The notes beneath the pieces were generated by a model, which was given only the letters and a program-made list of their open reading frames with translations, was not told where the DNA came from and did not search any database. 22,873 bases of DNA, from assembly GCA_964200075.2 (NCBI GenBank), contig CAXNAA020000304.1, positions 1-22,873 of the forward strand, in the 5' to 3' direction. Of the stretch, positions 1 through 10,500 are shown in pieces; position 1 is the first letter of the stretch, and each line of letters opens with the position of its first letter. The position numbers and the translations under genes were made by a program. Source of the DNA: Sphacelaria rigidula (taxonomy: Eukaryota; Phaeophyceae; Sphacelariales).

Positions 1-1244
1 TTGCTTTATTTTCTGGTATCACCATTTCCAGAGACAGCCACGGCTTATACACTGCCTCATGGGTGTCTAACCATGGGGGGAGCGGGTCTTAGAGGATGTC
101 TCAATTCCCCCATTAACCACCAGAGGGTACGTCACCTGTCGAATCGGCATCATGTTCACTCGGAGAACCACGGTAGGACTCGGATGACCAACCGCTGTCG
201 AAGGCTTCATGAACCCTTTTGGAACTCGGGAAAAACAGTACAAACTCCCATATGCGAGCTTTCGTCACCGGGAAAGCGTCACTTCGAGTTGGGTGCACGA
301 ATCTGTCACATTAGTATACTTGAACTTGGAGTGGTGCACCGGTTTGGTGGGCTGGCTGCAATATCAACAGATTCAGAAAAACAACCATGTATTTCCCAAG
401 AAAACGCCAATTGTAAATCGTCATTTTTTCATCAACGGTTTCAAAAGGGTTGAACAGCAGAATGGGGAAAAACCCAAACTCGATCCTTTAGAAGTCACTT
501 CAAGCGCGGTGGCTTTGTGTGCCCTTGTCGTGCAAGTATACATCACACCAACACACCAACACTAGAACTACTGGCGGATTAGATCATGCGCGACAATCAA
601 CCGATCATTCAATCGATCAACACATATATACTAGAGCTAGGAAATGGTTTGTTCAACCATTAACCAGTTGAATGGTTACGCGTAGCGCAACCATTAACCA
701 GAAAAATGGTACATAATTGTTTGGTCAACGAGCGGTGCAGCCACGAGCCAAAAAGCTCCCCCGGCAGAGGGGGTCCCGCCGGAGGCGCCTCCGGAGGGCC
801 CGCTGTAGGCGCCGTACCGGAGGCACGTTTTGACGCGATTTGACTGCACGAAAGCTAAAAACACAGTGAATTTGGGCCACTTTCCAAGGGCTGTATGTAG
901 CATACGAAGCCGGCAACGGCTCATCAAGTCGGTAACGGTAAATGATGGTTCGAAACCAGTATCCAATAATTTCATGTGACCATCACCATTATGGCCATTA
1001 TAATGATAATGGCCAGTTATAACCGGTACCATTTCCGAGCTCTGATACATACAGGTAGCACAGGAAGCAGCACCACTCAAGGGAATCGAATTTTGCCGTG
1101 AAGCTCGCGCTCCTATTCCCTCTGTGGGCTACCAACAGCCACTATATAGTTTCTGGTGTAAACCCCCCATTTGCGCTCAAGTTCTCATCATTTGAAACTC
1201 GGACAGCTGAAGTTCTCAACTGCCTAAATTCTCAAGCGGTGTGG

Positions 1245-1490
1245 CGCTACTTGTTCCCGCATGCATGCCTGAATACGTGCATACCTACCCATACGTACAT
1301 ACGTAGATACGTACATAGGGCTACCTGTTCCCGCATGCATGCGTGAATACGTGCATACCTACCTATACGTACATACGTAGATACGTACATAGGGCTACCT
1401 GTTCCCGCATGCATGCGTGAATACGTGCATACCTCCCTATACGTACATACGTACATACGTACATGGGGTTACCTATACATACATACATAC
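1245..1490. repeat. 74-bp minisatellite, about three copies
   Basis: The motif TTCCCGCATGCATG starts at 1254, 1328 and 1402, exactly 74 bp apart. Each unit continues with alternating CATAC/GTAC-rich sequence including ACGTACATACGTA. After the third unit it passes into a CATA-rich simple tail to about 1490. Copies are nearly identical, so the expansion is recent. No coding role is seen. Confidence 0.85.
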
Positions 1491-1907
1491 AGACATAATG
1501 CTCGCAGCAAAAATAATATAGTTTGCTTGACTGAGTTCATTAGACAGCAGCCGACGCGGTACTGTAGTGCTGATTCACTCAGTGATATCAAAATGCAAGG
1601 CGTGCAACGAGGAAGAGATGTCTTCATCCCTTGACACCACGGCCTTGTCCCGAAGCAGGGGGAGGATAGATACGAGACGGGAAAATGAAAAATCCAACCC
1701 AGTCCATGCCGTTTTTGTGGGTTTCGAATCTCAAAAAAAGTCACGTCTCCTTTGTTTTCTTGCCCTGGTGGTGTCCGTCGCCCCAAAAAGGGAGAACAGA
1801 AAAGTCGGGTAACATAAAACACATATGATGGCAGTGCACACAGGATCGTTTTGTCGGAGTGGTCATGATCCAACTCTGGATAAAGACCTAGAGCAAGACA
1901 TTTACCG

Positions 1908-1978
1908 AGGGGCAGATTGGTTGATCGCTGAAGAAACTACGGACTCGTCTCAAGAAAACGACTGGGAATGGAATGGAG
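1908..1978. repeat. Dispersed intronic repeat, diverged copy
   Basis: The stretch with ACTACGGACTCGTCTCAAGA and a following ACGACTGGG aligns with the cleaner copies near 7749 and 8699, which read ATACGGACTCATCCC. It is diverged but collinear over about 45 bp. Confidence 0.45.
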
Positions 1979-2036
1979 GTTAAAACTGAGATTGGACAGA
2001 AAGTGGAAGATGAGAAACAGTAGACAATCTCCTCAC

Positions 2037-2140
2037 TTGACGGTGTTGCCCACAGCCGCAGACACGGGGTCCAGCCTGTTGAGGACCCTGAAGCCCATCT
2101 CGTTGTACAGGTAGTACGCCAGCCCGCAGCCGATCAGAGT
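2037..2140 (-). CDS. Translocator exon 7 (last visible exon)
   Basis: The acceptor is CTCCCACAG before 2140. The exon encodes TLIGCGLAYYLYNE and then LNRLDPVSAAVGNTVK, matching the helix 8-9 region with the conserved Tyr-Asn and Gly-Asn-x-Val-Lys motifs. The only sensible donor is GTGAGG from 2036. It splits the final Lys codon after AA (phase 2), unlike all upstream junctions. The Arg-Val-Val and last helix that normally follow were not found between 1 and 2036 on the minus strand, so the next exon should lie beyond the left edge. Read through unspliced, TGA follows at 2035-2033. Confidence 0.87.
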
Positions 2141-4514
2141 CTGTGGGAGGAGGAGGTTGTGAGGTATGAAGCAAACGAAAAGATGAAAACATTCACACGC
2201 ATTTACAAGCACAAAAACCCGCCACCCCCCAAAAAGCACCATCTGTACGCACGTTAGCAGTCAGAGCGAGTTGCTGTAGATTTTGGGGGAGGGGGGGGGG
2301 GCGACTCGAGTGTGACACAAAACAAGAAAAAAAGCGAAAAAGTGACTTCCATGATACTGCGAGTACTTGAAGTCGCACATGCTTGTCGCACATGCTTGTA
2401 TTCCACTCAACACAAAACAGAAAAAAAGAAAAATATATGCGGAGTGGAATTTCCCCCGGCTCATCGACATGTGCAGTAAGTAGTACATGAACCTTGTGTT
2501 CCACAAATATTAGTGGTGCCCGCCCTCTCCATAGTGGTAGACTCGTGTTTTCCGAAAAACATGGAAATCAACCACCTCAGGTTATCTTGCTAAGCCCGGA
2601 TGATTCAACAAACATGCATGCTATACGAACGAAGTCTACTGCTCGTACATACATTCCAGCACCCCCTACCCCAAGATGATGATTTGTTACTAGTACTGCA
2701 GAGTATTATTTCCACACATTAGCCCCATCCCTCAGACCCGTGGTCCCTCGATGATACGTCAAGTACCCCCTTCATGGTAGATTGAGTTAAGCATAACTGG
2801 CGTAGAGGAGAATCTGCGACAGTTGAAGAGTACCTACCCATCATCACCTCCACTTTTGCATCCCACTTGCGTGTTTCTACACGCTTCTTGCGTGTAAAAA
2901 CAATGCAGATTTTTTTTCTCGTGTCATGGAGCTACCAGGGAGCTCTCTGTCCCAGATCATCAATGAATGTGCTGACTCCAACGCTATCCACAATACTGTA
3001 ACCACGATATAATTTCGAATACCTGCATTTCATCTCCGCCGATAGGAATAAACCAAGGGTAGGTCGAGTAGAGTATGTACTTTTGAGTACTCGAGTAAAA
3101 TACCCAAATATTTACTCTACTCGACGTTTGAGTAGGTCGAGTACGGCCTCAAATACTCCACTCAAATTTTGAGTAGGCCGAGTACGGCCTCAAATACTCT
3201 CCTCAAATTTTGAGTAGGCTGAGTACGGCCTCAAATACTCCACTCAAATATTGAGTAAGCACTCTCAGTAATACTTGAGTATAGAGTATCACTCGAGTAT
3301 GACCTCAAGACTCTACTCAAATTTTGAGTAGGTCGAGCACGGTCTCAAATACTATACTCAAATGTTTAGTAGATTGAGTATGGTCTTATATACTCTACTC
3401 AAATTTTGAGTAGGTTGAGTATGGTCTCAAATGCTATACTCAAATATTGAGTGAGCACTCTCAGCAATACTTGAGTATAGAGTATCACTTGAGTATGACC
3501 TCAATACTCTACTCAAATTTCGAATAGACTGAGTATGATCTCAAATACTCTACTCGAATAATTGAGTAGGTTGAGTACGACCTCAAATACTCTACTCAAA
3601 CTTCGAGTACTGAAAGTATGACTCTTCAAAAATACTGTGTATTGAGTATACTCTACTCGACCCATCCTTGGAATAAACGACTTGAAACAGAAATTATAGG
3701 TAACTTGATATTAGAAAAAAACGATAAGTTCTTCATAGGATGCGTTGTCACCAATAAATGTATACGGGACTCGTCCGGGACTACAAGCTTCCTAATGCAG
3801 CGATGTACCGGACATGGAATATCGGCAAATATATCTCGTCGTGCATCAGTGCTCTCCATAAGTCCGTCGCCAATTATATATATCGGAGGATATTCGAAGC
3901 GACGCGAAATGATCCATGAAACAGGGGGTTTAGATTTGCGCCCGTTCTCATCCTCATAGCCGAAGAATGGGTACAGGTATGCAGGTAAAGCGGGAGACCC
4001 AGCACAGTGCGGTTCTCTTAAGTGTGGAACTCAAAGACAGGGCGGCCAAAACCGCTTGTCACACGTCCTGCCCGCTATAGTAATACCAAGTAACTGCACT
4101 ATAATATAACACCTGTATGGTATGGCGGGGTCCCAGTATAGTGCGGTGATGTCGAGCTGGAACTCATCGCGCCATACTGGAAAACGAAGAATTTCGGGTA
4201 CAGGTCGCAGCTGTCTCGCCGCGGACGGGATTTAGTCAAGTCGAAGGTAAGTACTACAGCATGGCTTCTGCGAGAATCCTCATGATGATAGATTATGATG
4301 TGCGCATGATGGTCGTGCTGTTGGAAGCTGTAAAATTGAAAATTATGAAAAAATGATTGTCTACTTGATTGATCGATTGATCGTCGTACATTACTTGATC
4401 CTCCCGCGATCCGGCCGAGGTCGCATGATAGACATACCCAAGATACAACAAAACGGAATCGCTCGATAGAGGGAAGTGAAAACAACCGGAAAGTCGAAAA
4501 AAAAAGTGGGGATT

Positions 4515-4586
<72 letters not shown>

Positions 4587-7500
4587 CAGAGAAGAAAGAG
4601 AAGAACAGGGAAAACGTTAATAGAGCCCCCCCATCCCCAACGTTTGGAAAATGGCTAGCGTTGCGTAAAATGGAAAATAACCTTGACAAGGGTGATCTTG
4701 TCCTCGACATCGTCGAAGCCCCCCTTGGCGGTGGCCCCCTCGAAGAACAGTGCGGGAGCGGCGAGGATGATGGCAGACAGGATGGTGAGCACCGCGTACG
4801 TGTTGGAGGCGTCCATGTTTTTCGTCGCTTTGTATTCCGCAGTCATGACCTGGGGGGGAAGGGGGATTCGAAGGGAGGAACGAATGAATGATTTCGCAAA
4901 GGTACGTAGTTCATGTCCTTATCTTTATTTTGCTTTACCGCCGTCCTTTTCCACGAGGCCGCTTTTTCTGGCACACAAAAACCGCCATATGAAGTATTTC
5001 TCACCATATCTTGTCCACAATGTTTGCAGGACCACTTATTAGACCAATTCTTATGGGTCTGGAAATGAAAATCCTCTTGAAAGCTGCCTCTTGGGCCCTT
5101 CTTCGTCGTTTTACGCCCGAAAAGAGGGCTAGGCGGATGTTGACACATTGGAATGACTTCCTCTACTCGTTGAGACCGTCTCAGGGCAACCTTGCGTTTC
5201 CCGCTGGCCGCCGTTTTATTTATTGCCAAACTTGCATTTTCGGTAGCAAACGGTCCAGTGATCAAAATCTGGTCAGTATTTTGATTCACTCGATCGTCTG
5301 TTGTAAAAAACGCACGTTTGGCTAAAAATGAAACTGCGGCCAGCGGGGAACGCAAAGTTGCCCCGGAACGGTCTCAACAAGTAGAGTTCGTCATTCCAAC
5401 GTGTCGACATCAGCCTAGCCCTCTTCTCGGGCGCGAAACGACGGAGACGGGTCCAAAAGGCAGATTTTAGCAGGATATCCCCACAAAAGGATGAAAACCC
5501 GTAGAATTCAAATCTTCGTATCCACACCAAATCTTCGAAGTATGCCTCCATTTCTTCACTTGCTAGTAGCTATTGACAACTGCTACAAGCCATATAAATT
5601 TGGATTTTGATAACCGAAATGACGGGGTTCTAGATCAAACAACATTTTTGGCGTCCGATCGGACACCTTAAATCCCCCAAATTTGGTTTTTCACCTTAGA
5701 CCCCAACATTTCGGTCATCGAAATCCAAATTTGTACGGCGTGTAGTAGTTGTCAATAGCCACCAGCAAGTGAAGAAACGGAAACATATTTCGAAGATTTG
5801 GTGTGGATACGAAAAAAAAAATCTCCGGGTTTTCATTCCCAATAAAATATTTATCCCCAACTGATAAAATCCCGTGTTTTTGGCATGCATCCACCAAAAA
5901 AATGGAAGCCGTTGCCGGAAAACAGGCCGTTGCATCAACTGTCGTATGATTTCTCGCAGCTGGTGAGGGCTCGATTGTATCGATGCCGTCTGAAGGCACC
6001 GACGACTGTGTATGTAGCAGCTGCTCGCCATCGATAGGTGTTACCATACTGCACTATAATGCTGTACCGGAAAATATGTATGAAGATGAGTATGTATGTA
6101 GAGCTATAAGTATAGCTCTTGCGAAACGCAAACACAGAAATACTCCTCAGTGTGGCCATACTCCGTAGATGCGTGTGTATTTATGTGTATGTATGTCTGT
6201 ATGTACGTACGTATGTACGTATGTACGTATGTACGTACGTACGCATGTACGTACGTACGTGTAAAAATATGTATGTGTGAATCTTCGGCCGTGGCCAGAG
6301 ACGAATGATATGCTCGTCCTTGACACGGGAGAAACGCAGCGTGCACGAACAAACATGCAGTCGCCAAATAAACACCCAAAAATAACTACAGTACCACCAG
6401 TTTTTACACTTCCAAAAATCATCGTCCAAAAACTCGAGGCACCGCCTGTCCTGTCAGGGGACGAAATATCAGAACAGAAAATGCGTGGGCATTCATTCCC
6501 ACGATTCAAAGGTATGGTACGATGCAAGTATGACCACGGAATGAGGAGTAATGAAGCCCAAGACCATTATAAATCAAGGGTCGGGCTAATTAATTATTCG
6601 TCTCGAAATTACTTGATTTCAGTGTAGTTGATTCGTACCGTACGAATCAACCCTTCAGCTTTGTTTTCGGCACTGCAACCCAGGTACGCGCGGCCCAGGG
6701 ACGTGGAATGCCGCAAAAATTGTGTGGAGACCTTTTTGACCAGCGGTCAACTTTTTTTTCCCTCTTCCGAGCAACCAAGCCTGAAAAATGGTAGATTTGG
6801 TGATTCGAATCGGCGATGATTCGTCCGTACTGTGTATTATGTGACACCTCAGAGCACACAAAACACAGTATGGCACTTGAGACGTTAGTGCGTGAGCCAC
6901 TCCTGCTAGTAGCAAGTACTGCTGTATAGAACTGACTGCGTACAGAACAGCACCTTCTTGGAGAGCATGCCCCGGATGGCGAAGAAGACGTTGGAAGTCA
7001 TGGCGTACGCCGAAGCTAAACCCAGGAGCTGGGAGAGGTCTAGGCCCTGCAAGCGCAGCAGCAGCAGCAGCAGCAGTAACAACAACAACGTATATATAGA
7101 GAGCGCGTTTCGGACGTTCACAAGACTGGCGTCCAGAATAAATGGGATGACAACACATACACACAAGTTTCCGATGTTCCAGTCCCCTGGACAACGTTAA
7201 GGAGAGGCCATTCCCCACGTTTGGCTACAAAAGTAGACGCTCCCTTCCGGACCTCCAACTTGTGTGCGCTCCGCACCGCCGCAGTACATCCACGAACCAG
7301 GCTTCCCAACCATAGTAGAGCAACAACACAGCGCCCGCGACACTGCAGCCAAGCTTCCTGTGGGACCAGAGTGTTCCCTCACGAATCGTTCTTCATTTAT
7401 TTTATCTTTTGTCACTGTCGGTAACATTGGTCATCATCCTGGTCTCTACCCTCATCCTTGCCAAAATGCCGCATCAATGGTCCTTCTCCATATGCTACTG

Positions 7501-10500
7501 TATGCTCCCAACAATCGTGTTGACGGGCACATATATAATAGCAGTATATACAGACAGACTTGCTCCACTCGCGCAAAATACAGACAGCACCACTCACTCA
7601 TCCATCGTTGTCATCATCCAAAAAGCGAGCAGAATTCAAATCATCATCCACCGGCACTGGTAGTTAGTGATGAAGATATTACATAAACAACCGCTTTATT
7701 TGCGTTTCATACGCTTCCCGCAATTTTCTTTGATGCAGAGTCACCGGGAGAGAGATGGGTAGATCCCTCGAGATAATACGGACTCATCCCGAGAACGATT
7801 GGGCTTGAAATAAGGATCACCAAACACAGGGGAAGAAATAAGTAGTTTCTCGTCACGGTCACAATATCTTCACCACCGCTAGAGTCATCATGCAGCTAGT
7901 AGCCGTCACAGCAGCGAGAACCCCATCAACATCATCAACAATCAAAATATGAATAGTGCTATCGGTCGTGCCCCGGGGGTCGATTTTTGTCATCACTGGT
8001 ACAGTAGGGGCGGGGCAGCCTCGGCGGGTTCGACCCCACGCAAAAGAGAATCCCTCACTACTCTTTTTTCTTGTGGCTTCTTGCTCCCACCATCAGAAAC
8101 CATCAGATAACCTGGGTATCGGAGGTGGAAACCATCCAAACAAACTCTGCGACAATGAGCTGCGAGCGTACTGATCCAACGCTCGACGACGATGAACGGC
8201 AAAGCAAGTGTCACAGGTGGGGGAGGGATGGGTTGAATCCTCGCGAATACCGACCCGTCCCTACAAGAGAGGAGAGGATCGATGCTGTACCGGGGGGGGG
8301 GGGGATTAATGACACCCAAAATTCAAACGTGAGGAAGTAAAACCACAACACACGCCAACACGCTGATCGTACCTGTCCGGGTTTCATGGCCGCGTAAGCG
8401 ACACCTCCGACGATGGGCAGCAAGAACACATTCACGGTCATTGGCTGATGGTTCCGCCGCCGCCGTCACCCCGCCCCGCCCGGTCGACGAAACGCAAAGA
8501 GAAAAAACGACGAAAAGTCCACCACGGCAAAACAACGCATCAACAGGAAGGAGGGAACGAATTGCGCTTGTGTGAATATGAGAGGCACAGGCGACACAAT
8601 CCGCAAGTTTGGTCAGCGATGTTTGGCCACTTTGTCCATGCTGCAGTGCTTGCGGGATCCCTGGTCGGCACTGCGATTACTATTCCCAATCCGGGGGGAG
8701 ATGGGTAGATCCCTCGAGATAATACGGACTCATCCCAAGGAACGGGAGGGGTTCAAAGTGCGGCAAACTAAAGATGAAGTAATAAAAATAAAATCTAACT
8801 TCAAATTCGGGTGCTGCACTGCGATTACTATTTCCATTTCCACTTCTAACTCGGGTCCTGCACTGCGCGATTACTACACTACTTTGTTTAATATAGCTCA
8901 ACTACGAACGTAAGCCACCATGTGTCAGCGGGGAAATTGCGGGGTATCCAATTACCCCAGGAATGTTATTCAGAAGGTTCCTTGTGGCTGAGGAACGGCA
9001 AATTGTTCCGAGTCCCTAAATTTGGGAACTGTGTGCTTATCTAGTTGCGGCTCATGCGCCGACAGGAGATTTCGGATCGTGGGCAGTCGAGACAGTGGTG
9101 CTTCACGCCCTCCTCTCTCACTCGTTTCCCTCACCTCTCTTAAACCAATTTCATCTATGTGGATGTGGGTCTGAGTTATGCGAACCCAACATGCCTCACG
9201 GTTCTACATAAAACCAGTCAGACCCACGGGTCCTGTCCATGGGAAACTTCCAGCCACGAGGAACGTTCCTCGGGTGATGGCTAGCCCGCTCAAGGAGACT
9301 GTCGAACTATCCACGTGCCTTGGGAGCCACGGAGCAATGTGTACGCAACGAGCTCAAAGCCAACACACATGACACCATCAAGCACATTCTGTGAGCTTGA
9401 CTGTACACCACACATTCTGTGAGCTGGGAGTCATGCCGCGATGCCCCCCCCCCACACACACAAATCAGCCCCAAAACTGCTGGGAAAAAATGCACATATA
9501 GCGCATGGGTGACGGCTCGTTTCAGACTGCATGATGATGAAGCGCCTCATATGGGCGATATCGGCGACAACGATCTCAAGCGCGCGAGTTCCCGGCTGCT
9601 TTATTTGCTCGGCTTTTGTCGTTTTGATTTACATGTACATTTCGCCTCCTCAAACCAGCCTTTACTCTGGAGGGGGCTATCGCAGCTCATCACTCCTTGA
9701 CTGGTTTGCCGTCTGTCTCTTGTCCGAGACGTGGTGCGAGCCAACCCCACTCGGCCCACGTCTCTCACTCTCCTCCTTCGCCCCCTTTTGGGATCTTCAC
9801 TGTTAACTCTCCTGAGCATTGATTGTCCTGTCCTCAACGCATGGTCATAGCTTAATCGACAGAGCGCCTTGCTGTCCCAAAGAGGCGAGGGCTCACAGCT
9901 GTCCGGCGGTATCCTACTGTTGTGTAGGAACCATATTGGCATCAGCGGAAGGAGACAGGCTTTGACACGACACTAGTACTGGTATCAATTAGATATTTAT
10001 TTGCCCTACTTAAAGGTGTGGTCATCAGGGCGACACCTCAGTCCCGCAGCGGTTCACCCGGTTGCCTCGAGTCCAATAGCTTGTTGAGGTCCCGTTGCAT
10101 TTTTGCCACAGTTGGCTGGAGCGTTTGGCTTGAGGAGACCAGCGTCGGGTTTGCACAGACGATGGCGGCGTCCAGGTCTTGACCAGAGGTGTTGTCATCC
10201 CGGATAATAGATGGTGTAGGTGAATCGTCTTCTCCTTCCCGCCGTCGCGGGGGTCGTTGCGGGTGCCGTCGCGGGGAAGAAAAAATAGACGATTCACCTA
10301 CACCATCTGTTATCCGGGACGACAACACTTCTGCTCAAGATCTGGACGTCGCCATCGCCCGTGCAAACCCGACACTGGACTCCCCCCGCCAAACGCTTCA
10401 GCCAACTATGGGGCAAATGCAACGGACCCTTACCCAGCTATGGGACTCGTTTTATGACGGTCACGGTGACAGCGTGACTATCGACACTGCTACTGATGTG

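Larger units (their letters stand above)
1..2036 (-). other. Intron 7 of the translocator gene (partial)
   Basis: The intron starts GTGAGG at 2036 and runs off the left edge. It contains no exon that I can recognise. It holds a direct repeat CAACCATTAACCAG at 654-667 and 688-701, a perfect 16-bp GC-rich palindrome at 779-794 and an AT-rich hairpin at 992-1015. It also has the 74-bp minisatellite at 1245-1470 and a diverged dispersed repeat near 1908-1978. Confidence 0.75.
2141..4681 (-). other. Intron 6 of the translocator gene
   Basis: This 2541-bp GT-AG intron lies between exons 6 and 7. Contents are G-runs near 2285-2301, the GAGTA satellite at 3067-3660, a diverged 45-bp direct repeat at 3989-4033 and 4124-4168, and the GTA tract at 4515-4585. 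Around 3618-3959 there is a 113-codon open frame on the plus strand with no recognised domain. It overlaps the satellite edge and is not called as a gene. Confidence 0.8.
4850..6953 (-). other. Intron 5 of the translocator gene
   Basis: This 2104-bp GT-AG intron lies between exons 5 and 6. It is dominated by the double palindrome at 5070-5838 and the GTAC/GTAT microsatellite at 6178-6265. It also has a perfect 10-3-10 inverted repeat at 6628-6650 with arms TTGATTCGTA. No gene is seen in it. Confidence 0.8.
7047..8372 (-). other. Intron 4 of the translocator gene
   Basis: This 1326-bp GT-AG intron lies between exons 4 and 5. It has (GCA)n at 7055-7076 and (ACA)n at 7078-7089 next to the acceptor, a dispersed repeat copy at 7744-7798 and a G-run at 8290-8301. 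No gene is recognised. Confidence 0.8.

Noticed and set aside
113-298. Last translocator exon (a minus-strand frame with Arg-Leu-Val-Ile after CAG, near 183)
   Set aside because: The residues after it do not match the last helix of the family, and a stop soon follows.
1245-1470. CRISPR array
   Set aside because: The whole 74-bp unit is repeated with no variable spacers, and the host is eukaryotic.
1920-1965. Hammerhead ribozyme core (CTGAAGA ... GAAAAC)
   Set aside because: The sequence between the two core pieces does not form a stem II, and the related copies at 7744 and 8697 lack the core.
3618-3959. A 113-codon plus-strand frame as a gene
   Set aside because: It starts inside the satellite, has no recognised domain and lies inside an intron on the opposite strand.
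4099-4710. A long minus-strand open frame with a poly-Leu run, and a plus-strand frame with poly-Val
   Set aside because: Both are produced by the GTA microsatellite and show no other coding character.
4843-5355. A 170-codon minus-strand frame containing KWSCKHCGQ, as a zinc-finger gene
   Set aside because: It overlaps one arm of a foldback repeat and the edge of exon 6, and only a single CxxC is visible without the His pair. It is kept as a clue under findings only.
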